Source of the DNA: Streptomyces lienomycini
GTDB taxonomy: Bacteria > Actinomycetota > Actinomycetes > Streptomycetales > Streptomycetaceae
DNA: 64,000 nt
Direction of reading: 5' to 3'
Assembly (NCBI RefSeq): GCF_027947595.1
Contig: NZ_CP116257.1
Location: 6,322,001-6,386,000 of the forward strand
A program made the translations under genes and the position numbers. The notes beneath the pieces are model-generated. The model had not been told where the DNA came from, did no database searches, and worked only from the letters and a program-made list of their open reading frames with translations. Positions 54,009 through 64,000 of this stretch are shown here, piece by piece. Position 1 is the stretch's first letter. Every line of letters starts with the position of its first letter.

Positions 54009-55742
54009 GTGCTCATACGACTCCTGCGGACCTGTCTCAGGCCCTACAAGAAACCCATCGCCCTGCTGGTGGCGCTGCAGTTCCTGCAGACCTGCGCCTC
54101 CCTGTACCTGCCGACCCTGAACGCGGACATCATCGACGACGGTGTCGTGAAGGGTGACTCGGGCTACATCCTGAGCTACGGCGCCCTGATGATCGGCATC
54201 TCGCTGGCCCAGGTGGTGTGCAACATCGGCGCGGTCTTCTACGGCGCGCGCACGGCCGCCGCCCTCGGCCGGGACGTACGGGGTGCCGTCTTCGACCGGG
54301 TGCAGTCCTTCTCGGCGCGCGAGGTGGGCGACTTCGGCGCCCCCTCGCTGATCACCCGGACGACCAACGACGTGCAGCAGGTCCAGATGCTGGCCCTGAT
54401 GACGTTCACGCTGATGGTGTCGGCGCCGATCATGTGCGTGGGCGGCATCGTGATGGCGCTCGGCCTGGACGTGCCGCTGTCCGGGGTGCTCGTCGGGGTG
54501 GTGCCGGTGCTGGCGGTCTGCGTCACGCTGATCGTGCGGAAGCTGCGCCCGCTGTTCCGGGCCATGCAGGTGCGGCTGGACACGGTGAACCGGGTGCTGC
54601 GCGAGCAGATCACCGGCAACCGCGTCATCCGCGCCTTCGTGCGCGACGAGTACGAGCAGCAGCGCTTCAGGAAGGCCAACGCCGACCTCACCGAGGTGGC
54701 GCTGGGCACCGGCAACCTGCTGGCGCTGATGTTCCCGGTGGTCATGACGGTGGTGAACCTGTCGTCGATCGCGGTGGTGTGGTTCGGCGCCCACCGGATC
54801 GACAGCGGCGGGATGCAGATCGGCGACCTGACGGCGTTCCTCGCCTACCTGATGCAGATCGTCATGTCCGTGATGATGGCCACCTTCATGTTCATGATGG
54901 TGCCGCGTGCGGAGGTGTGCGCCGAGCGCATCCAGGAGGTCCTGGAGACCGAGAGCAGTGTGGTGCCGCCGGTGGCACCGGTCACCCGGTTGCGCCGGCA
55001 CGGGCATCTGGAGATCCGGGGCGCGGGCTTCCGCTATCCCGGCGCGGAGGAGCCGGTGCTGCGCAACATCGAGCTGGTGGCCAAGCCGGGCGAGACGACC
55101 GCCGTCATCGGCTCGACCGGCAGCGGCAAGTCGACCCTGCTGGGCCTGGTCCCCCGGCTCTTCGACGCCACCGACGGGGAGGTCCTGGTCAACGGGGTGG
55201 ACGTGCGGACCGTGGCCCCGAAGACGCTGGCCGAGGTGGTGAGCCTGGTCCCGCAGAAGCCGTACCTGTTCGCGGGCACCGTCGCGACGAATCTGCGCTA
55301 CGGCAATCCGGCCGCCACCGACGAGGAGCTGTGGCACGCGCTGGAGGTGGCGCAGGCCAAGGAGTTCGTCGCCGAGCTGGAGGGCGGGCTCGACGCGCCG
55401 ATCGCGCAGGGCGGCACGAACGTGTCGGGCGGTCAGCGCCAGCGGATCGCCATCGCCCGGACGCTGGTCCAGCGCCCGGAGATCTACCTCTTCGACGACT
55501 CCTTCTCCGCCCTCGACTACGCCACCGACGCGGCGCTGCGGGCCGCGCTGGGCCGGGAGACGGCCGAGGCGACCGTGGTGATCGTCGCGCAGCGGGTGGC
55601 GACCATCCGGGACGCGGACCGGATCATCGTGCTGGACGAGGGGCGGGTGGTCGGTGTGGGCCGGCACCACGAGCTGATGGCGGACAACGAGACCTACCGG
55701 GAGATCGTGCTCTCCCAGCTGACGGAAGCGGAGGCCGCCTGA
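54009..55742 (+). CDS. ABC exporter half-transporter, degenerate-site partner
   Basis: 577 residues: six membrane helices in the first 310, then an ABC domain with Walker A GSTGSGKSTLL, signature VSGGQRQRIAIAR and Walker B IYLFDDSFSALD, where the catalytic Glu is replaced by Asp. That is the typical change in the inactive site of heterodimeric exporters. GTG 54009 is preceded by GAGAGA; the longer reading to 53943 adds a low-scoring tail. It overlaps the next gene (TGATG), so the pair is translated in equal amounts. Probable drug, lipid or peptide exporter; substrate unknown. Confidence 0.9.
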   Translation: MLIRLLRTCLRPYKKPIALLVALQFLQTCASLYLPTLNADIIDDGVVKGDSGYILSYGALMIGISLAQVVCNIGAVFYGARTAAALGRDVRGAVFDRVQSFSAREVGDFGAPSLITRTTNDVQQVQMLALMTFTLMVSAPIMCVGGIVMALGLDVPLSGVLVGVVPVLAVCVTLIVRKLRPLFRAMQVRLDTVNRVLREQITGNRVIRAFVRDEYEQQRFRKANADLTEVALGTGNLLALMFPVVMTVVNLSSIAVVWFGAHRIDSGGMQIGDLTAFLAYLMQIVMSVMMATFMFMMVPRAEVCAERIQEVLETESSVVPPVAPVTRLRRHGHLEIRGAGFRYPGAEEPVLRNIELVAKPGETTAVIGSTGSGKSTLLGLVPRLFDATDGEVLVNGVDVRTVAPKTLAEVVSLVPQKPYLFAGTVATNLRYGNPAATDEELWHALEVAQAKEFVAELEGGLDAPIAQGGTNVSGGQRQRIAIARTLVQRPEIYLFDDSFSALDYATDAALRAALGRETAEATVVIVAQRVATIRDADRIIVLDEGRVVGVGRHHELMADNETYREIVLSQLTEAEAA

Positions 55743-57673
55743 TGGCCGGGCCTGCGGGTCGCATGATGGCCGGGGCGGGCCGCCCCGACCAGCGTTCCAT
55801 GGACTTCAAGGGGTCGAGCAAACGGCTCGTCGCCCAGTTCCGGCCGGAACGGGCCACGCTGTTCACGCTGCTGGCGTGCGTGGTGGTCAGCGTCGGCCTC
55901 AACGTGGTCGGGCCGAAGATCCTCGGCCGGGCCACCGACCTGGTCTTCGCGGGCATCGTCGGGCGGGACATGCCGTCCGGCGCCACGAAGGAGCAGGTCC
56001 TGGACTCCATGCGGGAGCGCGGTGACGGCAACGTCGCCGACATGCTCCGCAGCACGGACTTCACGCCGGGCCGGGGCATCGACTTCGGTGCGGTCGGCGA
56101 GGTGCTGCTCCTCGCGCTGGCGACGTTCGCCGTGGCCGGGCTGCTGATGGCGGTGGCCACCCGGCTGGTGAACCGGGCGGTGAACCGGACGATGTTCCGG
56201 CTGCGCGAGGACGTGCAGACGAAGCTGTCCCGGCTGCCGCTGTCGTACTTCGACACCCGCCAGCGCGGCGAGGTGCTCAGCCGCGCCACCAACGACATCG
56301 ACAACATCCAGCAGACCCTCCAGCAGTCGATGGGCCAGCTGATCAACTCGCTGCTCACCATCATCGGCGTGCTGGCGATGATGTTCTACGTGTCCTGGAT
56401 CCTGGCGCTGGTAGCGCTGGTGACCGTGCCGCTGTCGTTCGTGGTGGCGACGCGGGTGGGCAAGCGGTCGCAGCCGCAGTTCGTGCAGCAGTGGCGCTCC
56501 ACGGGGCAGCTGAACGCGCACATCGAGGAGATGTACACCGGGCACGCGCTGGTGAAGGTGTTCGGGCGGCAGGAGGAGTCGGCGAAGCAGTTCGCCGAGC
56601 AGAACGACGCACTGTACGAGGCCGGGTTCAAGGCGCAGTTCAACAGCGGGATCATGCAGCCGCTGATGATGTTCGTGTCCAATCTGAACTACGTGCTGGT
56701 CGCGGTGGTCGGCGGTCTGCGGGTCGCCTCGGGCACGCTGTCCATCGGCGACGTGCAGGCCTTCATCCAGTACTCCCGGCAGTTCTCGATGCCGCTGACG
56801 CAGGTCGCGTCGATGGCGAACCTGGTGCAGTCGGGCGTGGCGTCGGCGGAGCGGATCTTCGAGCTGCTCGACGCCGAGGAGCAGTCGGCGGACCCGATCC
56901 CGGGCGCCCGGCCGGAGGACCTGCGCGGGCGGGTGGAGCTGGAGCACGTCTCCTTCCGGTACGACCCGGAGAAGCCGCTGATCGAGGACCTGTCGCTGAA
57001 GGTGGAGCCCGGCCACACGGTCGCCATCGTCGGCCCGACGGGGGCCGGCAAGACGACCCTGGTCAATCTGCTGATGCGGTTCTACGAGGTGTCCGGCGGG
57101 CGGATCGCCCTGGACGGCGTCGACATAGCGAAGATGTCCCGGGACGAGCTGCGGGCCGGCATCGGCATGGTGCTCCAGGACACCTGGCTGTTCGGCGGCA
57201 CCATCGCGGAGAACATCGCGTACGGGGCGTCGCGGGAGGTCACCCGCGGGGAGATCGAGGAGGCCGCGCGGGCCGCGCACGTCGACCGGTTCGTACGGAC
57301 GCTGCCCGACGGCTACGACACGGTGATCGACGACGAGGGCACGGGGGTGAGCGCGGGCGAGAAGCAGCTCATCACCATCGCGCGGGCGTTCCTGTCCGAC
57401 CCGGTGATCCTGGTGCTGGACGAGGCGACGTCGTCCGTGGACACGCGCACCGAGGTGCTGATCCAGAAGGCGATGGCGAAGCTGGCGCACGGGCGGACGT
57501 CGTTCGTGATCGCGCACCGGCTGTCGACGATCCGGGACGCGGACACGATCCTGGTGATGGAGAACGGGTCGATCGTCGAGCAGGGAGCGCACTCCGAGCT
57601 GCTCGCGGCCGACGGCGCGTACGCCCGGCTGTACCAGGCGCAGTTCGCGCAGGCCGTGGCCGAGGTGGACTGA
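55742..57673 (+). CDS. ABC exporter half-transporter, catalytic-site partner
   Basis: 643 residues: a 40-residue cytoplasmic tail, an N-terminal membrane domain with a large extracytoplasmic loop (about 80-115) and an ABC domain with Walker A GPTGAGKTTLV, canonical Walker B VILVLDEATSSVD and switch IAHRLST. The signature is VSAGEKQLITIARAFL, in which Gly is replaced by Ala-Gly-Glu, the counterpart of the degenerate signature in heterodimeric exporters. It thus supplies the intact Walker B of the pair. A terminator hairpin follows. Confidence 0.9.
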   Translation: MAGPAGRMMAGAGRPDQRSMDFKGSSKRLVAQFRPERATLFTLLACVVVSVGLNVVGPKILGRATDLVFAGIVGRDMPSGATKEQVLDSMRERGDGNVADMLRSTDFTPGRGIDFGAVGEVLLLALATFAVAGLLMAVATRLVNRAVNRTMFRLREDVQTKLSRLPLSYFDTRQRGEVLSRATNDIDNIQQTLQQSMGQLINSLLTIIGVLAMMFYVSWILALVALVTVPLSFVVATRVGKRSQPQFVQQWRSTGQLNAHIEEMYTGHALVKVFGRQEESAKQFAEQNDALYEAGFKAQFNSGIMQPLMMFVSNLNYVLVAVVGGLRVASGTLSIGDVQAFIQYSRQFSMPLTQVASMANLVQSGVASAERIFELLDAEEQSADPIPGARPEDLRGRVELEHVSFRYDPEKPLIEDLSLKVEPGHTVAIVGPTGAGKTTLVNLLMRFYEVSGGRIALDGVDIAKMSRDELRAGIGMVLQDTWLFGGTIAENIAYGASREVTRGEIEEAARAAHVDRFVRTLPDGYDTVIDDEGTGVSAGEKQLITIARAFLSDPVILVLDEATSSVDTRTEVLIQKAMAKLAHGRTSFVIAHRLSTIRDADTILVMENGSIVEQGAHSELLAADGAYARLYQAQFAQAVAEVD

Positions 57674-57692
57674 CGGGCCGTACGGCGTCGGG

Positions 57693-57716
57693 GGTGCCGC
57701 CGCGGCGGGCGGCACC
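57693..57716. terminator. bidirectional terminator between ABC exporter and hrdA
   Basis: GGTGCCGCC (57693-57701), a 6-base loop and GGCGGCACC (57708-57716) form a 9-bp stem between convergent genes. No T-run on either side. Confidence 0.65.
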
Positions 57717-57722
57717 TCCGGC

Positions 57723-58820
57723 TCAGTCCAGGTAGCCCCTCAGCTGGTCCGCGTAGGCGTGGTCGCGGAGTTTGCCGAGGGTCTTGGACTCGATCTGGCG
57801 GATGCGTTCGCGGGTGACGCCGAAGAGGCGGCCTATCTCCTCCAGGGTGCGGGGGCGGCCGTCGACCAGGCCGTAGCGGAGCTGGACGACCTTGCGCTCG
57901 CGTTCGCCGAGGGTGGAGAGCACCGCGTCCAGGTGCTGGCGCAGCAGCAGGAACGCGGCCGACTCGACGGGGCTGGCGGCGTCGCCGTCCTCGATCAGGT
58001 CGCCGAGGGCGACGTCGTCCTCCTCGCCGACCGGCGCGTGCAGCGACACCGGTTCCTGGGCCAGGCGCAGCACCTCGCCGACGCGCTCGGGCGGCAGCTC
58101 CAGGTGGGCGGCGACCTCCTGCGGGGTCGGCTCGTAGCCGCGTTCCTGGAGCATGCGGCGCTGGACGCGGACGACCCGGTTGATCAGTTCCACGACGTGG
58201 ACGGGGACGCGGATGGTGCGGGCCTGGTCGGCCAGGGCGCGGGACATGGCCTGGCGGATCCACCAGGTGGCGTAGGTGGAGAACTTGTAGCCCCGGGCGT
58301 AGTCGAACTTCTCGACCGCGCGGATCAGCCCCAGGTTCCCCTCCTGGACCAGGTCGAGCATGGTCAGCCCGCGCCCGACGTACCGCTTGGCCACCGACAC
58401 CACGAGCCGCAGGTTGGCCTCGATCAGGCGGCGCTTGGCGAGGCGGCCGATGACGACCAGCCGGTCGAGGTCGAGGGCGAGGCGGCTGTCCAGGTCGGGG
58501 GTGCGCCGCAGCTTGTCCTCGGCGAACAGCCCGGCCTCCACGCGCCGGGCGAGGTCGACCTCCTCGGCCGCGGTGAGCAGCGGGATCCGTCCGATCTCGC
58601 GCAGGTACTGCCGGAACAGGTCGGAGGAGGGGCCGCCGGTCTCGGTACGGGTGGGTGGCGGCGGTTCTGCGGGCTCGGGGGCGTCCACGGGGCCGCCTGG
58701 GTGGTGCGGGGCCGGTCCGGCACCGGGCTGCGCGGGCATCGCGACGAGCAGGCCGCGCTCGGCGTCCGGCTCCGCGCCGCCGGTAGCGGTGTCGGACGGG
58801 GTGAGGGTCTGGGTCTGCAC
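57723..58820 (-). CDS. hrdA: group 2 RNA polymerase sigma factor, HrdA type
   Basis: 365 residues of the sigma-70 family without region 1.1. Region 1.2 ([29 protein letters not shown]), region 2 ([54 protein letters not shown]), region 3 ([19 protein letters not shown]) and region 4.2 ([27 protein letters not shown]) are all present. Streptomyces HrdA is a non-essential relative of the principal factor HrdB. GTG 58820 follows GGAGG by eight bases. Position after dnaG fits S. coelicolor SCO2465. The N-terminal 90 residues are Pro/Ala/Glu-rich and variable. Confidence 0.93.
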   Translation of the reverse strand: MQTQTLTPSDTATGGAEPDAERGLLVAMPAQPGAGPAPHHPGGPVDAPEPAEPPPPTRTETGGPSSDLFRQYLREIGRIPLLTAAEEVDLARRVEAGLFAEDKLRRTPDLDSRLALDLDRLVVIGRLAKRRLIEANLRLVVSVAKRYVGRGLTMLDLVQEGNLGLIRAVEKFDYARGYKFSTYATWWIRQAMSRALADQARTIRVPVHVVELINRVVRVQRRMLQERGYEPTPQEVAAHLELPPERVGEVLRLAQEPVSLHAPVGEEDDVALGDLIEDGDAASPVESAAFLLLRQHLDAVLSTLGERERKVVQLRYGLVDGRPRTLEEIGRLFGVTRERIRQIESKTLGKLRDHAYADQLRGYLD

Positions 58821-59035
58821 GGGGGCGACCTCCAGGATGGACGCGGCCGGCGGGGACCGGCGGCGGTACTTCGGGGGCGGAGCCGGCTCACTCGCCGTGG
58901 TCCGCCCCGTACGCGGGCGCTCAGGCACCGCCCCCAGTGTGGGGTACGACACATCGCCGCCACGAGGGGCGTGCGGTGACTTTTTGCGTCCGGTCCGTGA
59001 CCGACGGGTTGTCCGCGGGTGTTCCGACGCCGGTG

Positions 59036-60961
59036 CTAGAGGGCCGCGGCGCCGTGTTCGCGCAGGGTCTGGTCGTACTGCTGGAGGACCCACAGCTCGT
59101 TCTGCACGGCCACCAGTTCGGCGGGGTCGCCGTGGCCGGAGAGGCGGGTGAGGCGGCCGGTGATGTCGCGGATGCGGCGTTCGACGGCGCGGCGGCGGAC
59201 GGTGACGAGCTGGGCGCCGGCGTAGACGTCGTCGACGCCCTTCACTCCCCGGTGCAGCATGATCGCCTCGACCGCGAGTTCGGTGACCGTGGCGCGGACG
59301 GTGTCGTCGGGGGCGGCCTCGCGGACCCGGACCAGGTAGTCCTGCGGGTCCTGGACGCCGAGCTCGGCGCCGCCCGCCTCCATGATCGCCTCGCGTACGG
59401 CGGCGTAGGGCGCGGCGGTGAACTCGTCGACGCCGTACGCGTCGAAGGCCGGGGAGACCAGCTCGGGGCGCTGGAGGGCGAGCTTGAGCAGCTCGCGTTC
59501 GGTGGCGAAGACCGGGTTGCGGAGGTTGAGGGCGGGGCCCCGGGGGTGCGGCCGGGCGGGTCCGGCCTGCTGCTGCGGGCCGCTGCCGCGCCGGTGCTGG
59601 TCGGGGGCGGGACCCTTGCCGCCGCGGTCGCGGGCCCAGCGGGCGAGCTGGGAGATCCGCTTGACCACGAACTGGGTGTCGAGGATGCCGAGCATCCCGG
59701 CGAGCTGCACGGCGACCTCGTGCTGGGCGCCGCTGTTCTTGATCCGGGCGACGACCGGGGCGGCCTCGTCCAGCGCGGAGGCCCGGCCGGCCGGGGTGTC
59801 CAGGTCGTAGCGGGAGACGATCTGGCGCAGCGCGAACTCGAAGAGCGGGGTGCGCGGCTCGACCAGGTCGGCGACCGCCTCGTCGCCCTTGGCCAGGCGC
59901 AGGTCGCAGGGGTCCATGCCGTCGGGGGCGACGGCGATGTAGGTCTCGGCGGCGAACTTCTGGTCGTCCTCGAAGGCGCGCAGGGCCGCCTTCTGGCCGG
60001 CCGCGTCGCCGTCGAAGGTGAAGATCACGCGGGCCGAGCCGTTGTCCATGAGGAGGCGGCGCAGGATCTTGATGTGGTCGCCGCCGAAGGCGGTGCCGCA
60101 GGTCGCGATGGCGGTGGTGACTCCGGCGAGGTGGCAGGCCATGACGTCGGTGTAGCCCTCGACGACCACGGCGCGGGAGGCCTTCGCGATGTCCTTCTTG
60201 GCGAGGTCGATGCCGTAGAGGACCTGGGACTTCTTGTAGATCGCCGTGTCGGGGGTGTTCAGGTACTTCGGGCCGTTGTCCGACTCGTGGAGCTTGCGGG
60301 CGCCGAAGCCGACGACGTCGCCGCCGATGTCGCGGATGGGCCACATCAGCCGGCCGCGGAAGCGGTCGATGGGGCCGCGGCGGCCCTCCTGGGCGAGGCC
60401 GGACAGGAGCAGCTCCTTGTCGCTGAAGCCCTTGCCGCGCAGGAAGCGGGTGAGGTGGTCCCAGCCCTGGGGGCTGTAGCCGATGGAGAAGTGCTCGGCG
60501 GCCCCCTGGTCGAACCCCCGGTCGGCGAGGAAGGCGCGGCCGGTGTCCGCCTCGGGGCTGCTCGCGAGCTGCTCCGCGTACCACCGGGCGGCGACCTGGT
60601 GGGCCTCGACCAGGCGGATGCGCTCACCGCGCTGGTGGGAGGGGTTGTACCCGCCCTCCTCGTAGCGCAGCGTGATGCCGGCCTGTCCGGCCAGGCGCTC
60701 GACCGCCTCCGAGAAGGTGAGGTGGTCGATCTTCATCACGAACGTGATGGTGTCGCCGCCCTCCTGGCAGCCGAAGCAGTGGAAGAACCCCTTGCTCGGA
60801 CTGACCTGGAAGGACGGCGACTTCTCGTCGTGGAACGGGCACAGCCCCTTCAGGTTGCCGCCGCCCGCGTTGCGCAGCTGGAGGTACTCCGAGACGACGG
60901 CGTCGATCGGGACCGCGTCCCGTACCGCCTTCACGTCCTCGTCGTTGATCCGTCCTGCCAC
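59036..60961 (-). CDS. dnaG: DNA primase
   Basis: 641 residues. N-terminal CHC2 zinc finger (Cys41, His44, Cys62, Cys65: CPFHDE and HCFGC), RNA polymerase core with TOPRIM ([15 protein letters not shown] and FDGDAAG), and a C-terminal helicase-binding region with a disordered Gly/Pro/Gln-rich linker (about 430-470). Makes RNA primers for replication. GTG 60961 (VAGRIND) has no clear ribosome site. It precedes hrdA on the same strand, a remnant of the primase-sigma gene pair of many bacteria. Confidence 0.95.
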   Translation of the reverse strand: MAGRINDEDVKAVRDAVPIDAVVSEYLQLRNAGGGNLKGLCPFHDEKSPSFQVSPSKGFFHCFGCQEGGDTITFVMKIDHLTFSEAVERLAGQAGITLRYEEGGYNPSHQRGERIRLVEAHQVAARWYAEQLASSPEADTGRAFLADRGFDQGAAEHFSIGYSPQGWDHLTRFLRGKGFSDKELLLSGLAQEGRRGPIDRFRGRLMWPIRDIGGDVVGFGARKLHESDNGPKYLNTPDTAIYKKSQVLYGIDLAKKDIAKASRAVVVEGYTDVMACHLAGVTTAIATCGTAFGGDHIKILRRLLMDNGSARVIFTFDGDAAGQKAALRAFEDDQKFAAETYIAVAPDGMDPCDLRLAKGDEAVADLVEPRTPLFEFALRQIVSRYDLDTPAGRASALDEAAPVVARIKNSGAQHEVAVQLAGMLGILDTQFVVKRISQLARWARDRGGKGPAPDQHRRGSGPQQQAGPARPHPRGPALNLRNPVFATERELLKLALQRPELVSPAFDAYGVDEFTAAPYAAVREAIMEAGGAELGVQDPQDYLVRVREAAPDDTVRATVTELAVEAIMLHRGVKGVDDVYAGAQLVTVRRRAVERRIRDITGRLTRLSGHGDPAELVAVQNELWVLQQYDQTLREHGAAAL

Positions 60962-61031
60962 GCGTGAAGTCTACGGTGCGGCGCCGGCACTCCTGCGCCG
61001 CGGTGATCGGCCCCCGGCCGTGGACCGGCAG

Positions 61032-62297
61032 CTAGGCGACGAGGCTCTCCAGCGGTACCCGCGGGTCGGCCAGCGCCTCCGTGTCCACCGGTGTCTTCGA
61101 GCGGATCAGCCGCTGGATCGGTTCCGTGACGTCCCACACGTTGACGTTCATCCCGGCCAGCACCCGGCCGTCCTTCAGCCAGAAGGCGATGAACTCGCGC
61201 TTCGCCGCGTCCCCGCGGATCACCACCTGGTCGTACGTGCCGGCGGGCGCCCAGCCGGAGTACTCCATGCCCAGGTCGTACTGGTCGGTGAAGAAGTAGG
61301 GCACGCGGTCGTGGGCGAGGCCCCTGCCGAGCATCGCTCGGGCGGCGGCCGGGCCGCCGTTGAGTGCGTTGGCCCAGTGCTCCACGCGCAGGCTGGTGCC
61401 GAAGAGGGCGTGGTGGAAGGAGGCCACGTCACCGGCGGCGTAGATGTCGGGGTCGGAGGTGCGCAGCTGCTCGTCGACGACGATGCCGCCGCCGTGGGCG
61501 CGGTCGGCGATCTCCAGTCCGGCGGCCTGGGCGAGCGCGGTGCGCGGGGCGGCGCCGATCGCGGCGAGCACGTCGTGCGCGGGGTGTTCGTCGCCGTCGT
61601 CGGTGCGGGCGGCGAGCACCATGCCGTCCTGGCCGACGATCTCGGTCAGCTTCACGCCGAAGCGGAAGCGGACGCCGTGCGACTCGTGCAGCGCGGCGAA
61701 GACGGCGCCCAGCTCGGGGCCGAGGGCGCCGTGCAGCGGGGTCGGTCCCGGCTCGATGACGGTGACCTCCGCCCCGTACTCGCGGGCCGCCGCGGCGACC
61801 TCCAGGCCGATCCAGCCGGCGCCGGCGATCACGAGGTGGCCGTTGTCCCTGCCGAGGGAGGCGAGGACGCCCTTGAGGCGCTCGGCGTGGGCGAGGCGGC
61901 GCAGGTGGTGGACGCCCGCCAGGTCGGTGCCGGGGACGTCGAGGCGGCGGGGTTCTGAGCCGGTGGCGACGAGCAGCTTGTCGTACCTGACGTGGGTGCC
62001 GTCGTCGCCGTAATGGACGGTCCTGGCGGCGCGGTCGATCGCGACGACGGTCTGGCCGAGGTGCAGCTCGATGTCGTGGCGCGCGTACCAGGCGGGCTCG
62101 TGCACGAAGACGCTGTCGCGCTCCTCCTTGCCGAGGAGGTAGCCCTTGGACAGCGGCGGGCGCTCGTAGGGGTGGTCGCGTTCGTCACTGATGAGGATCA
62201 CCCGGCCGGTGAACCCCTCCGTGCGGAGCGTCTCGGCCGCCTTCGCGCCCGCCAGGCCGCCTCCGACGATGACGAATGTCTGATCCGCGTCGACCAC
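61032..62297 (-). CDS. FAD/NAD(P)-dependent oxidoreductase, ferredoxin-reductase type
   Basis: 421 residues. FAD Rossmann motif FVIVGGGLAGAKAAETLR, PYERPPLSKGYL (typical of rubredoxin/ferredoxin reductases), second dinucleotide motif VIAGAGWIGLEVAAAAREYGAEVTVIE, and the FAD motif IYAAGDVASF. Transfers electrons from NADH or NADPH to a ferredoxin-like carrier, often for a P450. No ferredoxin or P450 is adjacent. GTG 62297 follows GAGGAGG; the longer reading to 62327 lacks one. Confidence 0.92.
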   Translation of the reverse strand: MVDADQTFVIVGGGLAGAKAAETLRTEGFTGRVILISDERDHPYERPPLSKGYLLGKEERDSVFVHEPAWYARHDIELHLGQTVVAIDRAARTVHYGDDGTHVRYDKLLVATGSEPRRLDVPGTDLAGVHHLRRLAHAERLKGVLASLGRDNGHLVIAGAGWIGLEVAAAAREYGAEVTVIEPGPTPLHGALGPELGAVFAALHESHGVRFRFGVKLTEIVGQDGMVLAARTDDGDEHPAHDVLAAIGAAPRTALAQAAGLEIADRAHGGGIVVDEQLRTSDPDIYAAGDVASFHHALFGTSLRVEHWANALNGGPAAARAMLGRGLAHDRVPYFFTDQYDLGMEYSGWAPAGTYDQVVIRGDAAKREFIAFWLKDGRVLAGMNVNVWDVTEPIQRLIRSKTPVDTEALADPRVPLESLVA

Positions 62298-62466
62298 TTG
62301 TCTGCCTCCTCGTCCGGGTGCCGCCACATGCGAGCGTCCCGCACGCGGCGTAATGCGGGAAGGGGGAGTGACCCGATCAGGCCACGGCCTGCCGTGTTCC
62401 GGTCGCCCGAGTGCCGCGTTTCGGGCACGCGGGCGGCGCCGGGTCGCACCCGTCCCGCCGCCAGTG

Positions 62467-63741
62467 TCACGGATGCCCCGTCAGACGGGCGTGAAGCGAG
62501 CGGGCCGAGGCGTCGGTGAGGGAGGCGATCTGGTCGACGATCACCCGTTTGCGGGCCCGGTCGCCGTCGGCCGTGTCGAACAGGGAGCGGAACTGGGGGT
62601 CGAGCCCGTCCGGCGCGCGGGCCGTGAGCGCCTCGGCCAGTTCGGCGACGACGATCCGCTGGTCGGCGCGGAGCCGCTCCTGCTCGGTGCGCTGCATGAC
62701 GTACCGGACGGCGACCGCCTTGAGGACGGCGCACTCCAGGCGGGTCTCGCGGGGCACGACCAGCTCGGCGGTGTACCGGGTGAGCCGGCCGTCCCCGTAC
62801 GCGGCCCGGGTGGCCGTCTCGGCGGCCAGGCAGAAGCGGCCGATGAGCTGGCTGGTGGCGTCCTTCAGCCGGGCCTGGGCGCCGGCCGAGCCGTCGTAGC
62901 CGTGCGGCCACCAGTCCTGGGCGAGGAGCCGGTCGAGGGCGTCGGCCAGCTCCGCGCGGTCGGTGCCGGCGGGGACGTAGCGTCCGACGGCGGCGTCGAA
63001 GACGGCCTCGCGCTCGGGGTCGGCGAGCAGGCAGTTCGGGTCGATGTGACCGGCGTGCAGGCCGTCCTCGACGTCGTGCACCGAGTACGCCACGTCGTCG
63101 GCCCAGTCCATGACCTGGGCCTCGAAGCAGGTACGGGCGCCGGGGGCGTCCTCGCGGAGCCACTCGAAGACGGGCCGGTCGTCGTCGTAGACGCCGAACT
63201 TGCGGGAGAGCGGGTCGGTGGGGTGGGCGCCGCGCGGCCAGGGGTACTTGGTCGCGGCGTCGAGGGTGGCGCGGGTGAGGTTGAGGCCGACGGAGCCGTC
63301 CTCGGTGAACCGTTTGGGCTCGATGCGGGTGAGGAGCCTGAGCGACTGGGCGTTGCCCTCGAAGCCGCCGCAGTCCTCGGCGAACGCGTTGAGCGCCTGT
63401 TCGCCGTTGTGCCCGAAGGGCGGGTGGCCCAGGTCGTGGGCGAGGCAGGCGGCCTCGACGAGGTCCGGGTCGCAGCCGAGGGCGGCGCCCAGCTCGCGGC
63501 CGACCTGGGCGCACTCCAGGGAGTGCGTGAGGCGGGTGCGGGGGCTGGCATCCCAGACGGGGCTGCCCTCCCCCGGCGCGACGACCTGCGTCTTCCCGGC
63601 GAGGCGGCGCAGGGCGGCGGAGTGCAGGATGCGGGCGCGGTCGCGCTGGAAGGCGGTGCGGCCGGGGCGTTTGTCGGGTTCGGGGGCGTAGCGGGCCACT
63701 GACGTGGGGTCGTACGGGGGTGGGGGTGCGGTGCCTTCCAT
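62467..63741 (-). CDS. dgt: deoxyguanosinetriphosphate triphosphohydrolase-like HD protein
   Basis: 424 residues. HD-domain metal ligands His73 (RLTHSLE), His102 and Asp103 ([14 protein letters not shown]), and the later Asp in [13 protein letters not shown]. Hydrolyses dNTPs to deoxynucleosides and triphosphate. N-terminal [23 protein letters not shown] is typical of the family. ATG 63741 has no strong ribosome site, and lies one base from the stop of the preceding gene, so coupling is likely. Confidence 0.92.
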   Translation of the reverse strand: MEGTAPPPPYDPTSVARYAPEPDKRPGRTAFQRDRARILHSAALRRLAGKTQVVAPGEGSPVWDASPRTRLTHSLECAQVGRELGAALGCDPDLVEAACLAHDLGHPPFGHNGEQALNAFAEDCGGFEGNAQSLRLLTRIEPKRFTEDGSVGLNLTRATLDAATKYPWPRGAHPTDPLSRKFGVYDDDRPVFEWLREDAPGARTCFEAQVMDWADDVAYSVHDVEDGLHAGHIDPNCLLADPEREAVFDAAVGRYVPAGTDRAELADALDRLLAQDWWPHGYDGSAGAQARLKDATSQLIGRFCLAAETATRAAYGDGRLTRYTAELVVPRETRLECAVLKAVAVRYVMQRTEQERLRADQRIVVAELAEALTARAPDGLDPQFRSLFDTADGDRARKRVIVDQIASLTDASARSLHARLTGHP

Positions 63742-63742
63742 G

Positions 63743-64000
63743 TCATGAACAGTATGCGGAAGGTGTGACAGTCGGGGGGCCTACTCGTCCGCGGGGTTCC
63801 GCGCTCGTGCGGCTGCGGGCCGTCCGGGGCCGGTCGCGCCGTTCCCCGCTCCCCTTCGGGGCACTGTCCTCGTCGCCTCCTTCACGTGCCGTGTCGTAGC
63901 GGTGCAGGAGCAGGCGGGCCATGGCCGGATGGGTACCCAGGGGGGCGGAGGCGATCCAGGGGGCCTGCGCGGCGCACTGTGCCGCGAAGCGGCCCGGGGC
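63743..64000 (-). CDS. C-terminal part of probable sirohydrochlorin chelatase-like (CbiX) protein
   Basis: The last 85 codons of a gene that begins beyond the window, ending at TGA 63743. Conserved-looking text: [37 protein letters not shown], where the PLG-HP-A-LLL-RYD pattern is like the end of CbiX-type chelatases that insert metal into sirohydrochlorin. A low-complexity Arg/Ser-rich tail of about 50 residues follows. Third-position GC bias supports coding. With only the end visible, the family call is tentative. Confidence 0.5.
   Translation of the reverse strand, partial: APGRFAAQCAAQAPWIASAPLGTHPAMARLLLHRYDTAREGGDEDSAPKGSGERRDRPRTARSRTSAEPRGRVGPPTVTPSAYCS

Noticed and set aside
52371..55670. 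1099-codon open frame on the minus strand opposite the sugar kinase and ABC exporter
   Set aside because: His/Arg/Gln-rich antisense composition; the plus strand has Walker motifs and kinase motifs.

Overview
The window is chromosomal DNA from a Streptomyces. Evidence: very high GC with strong G/C third-position bias, many GTG starts (plus one TTG), GGAGG-type ribosome sites, and a gene set typical of the genus: one mce lipid-import operon, a malonate operon with MatB, an Mbl-type MreB homologue, and an HrdA-type sigma factor beside dnaG. From memory, MatB, Mbl and HrdA correspond to S. coelicolor SCO2444, SCO2451 and SCO2465 in the same order, so I infer a close relative of that species. I see no insertion sequences, prophage, CRISPR array or integrase.

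Layout. (1) 1-7029, minus strand: mce operon (ATPase, two YrbE permeases, four complete MCE proteins and the start of a fifth), almost all with overlapping stops and starts. (2) 7030-12403: a 650-bp regulatory gap, three secreted proteins of unknown function, and a PucR-type regulator carrying two TTA codons. (3) 12484-18944: a membrane protein with a PstS-like domain, an Rrf2 regulator divergent from a GH35-like protein that seems to have lost its catalytic residues, and a GH51 arabinofuranosidase. (4) 19227-23610: a tightly packed module of an HExxH protein, two paralogous seven-helix membrane proteins and an FAD monooxygenase. (5) 23704-31561: an IclR/SMP-30 pair, a hypothetical gene, then the malonate operon (GntR regulator, MatC carrier, MatB synthetase, carboxyltransferase-fold protein) and a 19-residue hydrophobic peptide in front of a strong terminator. 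(6) 31647-35318: a large secreted subtilisin.

(7) 35545-42782 is the most striking part: four overlapping or closely spaced genes encoding a Trypco1-type protein, a trypsin-like protease with a VMAP-C-like region, a MoxR-type AAA+ ATPase and a 1356-residue protein. The last combines a SAV_2336-type N-terminus, a kinase fold without catalytic residues, a SARP-like winged helix plus BTAD, and a degenerate nucleotide-cyclase-like tail. It looks like an NTP-dependent, protease-armed conflict or signalling system. (8) 43019-46657: Mbl, a GAF histidine kinase with a weakened ATPase domain, a STAS-ANTAR protein and a small acidic protein. (9) 46654-51284: a WXG/type VII-like cluster with membrane-anchored partners. 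(10) 51446-51860: three tRNA genes. (11) 52010-57673: a YtxH-like protein, an FGGY sugar kinase and a heterodimeric ABC exporter. (12) 57723-64000, minus strand: housekeeping genes (HrdA, DnaG, an FAD/NAD oxidoreductase, Dgt and the 3' end of a probable CbiX-type chelatase).

Functions come from motifs and family resemblance read by eye. No database search was run. Coordinates are given for the start codon I judged most likely.
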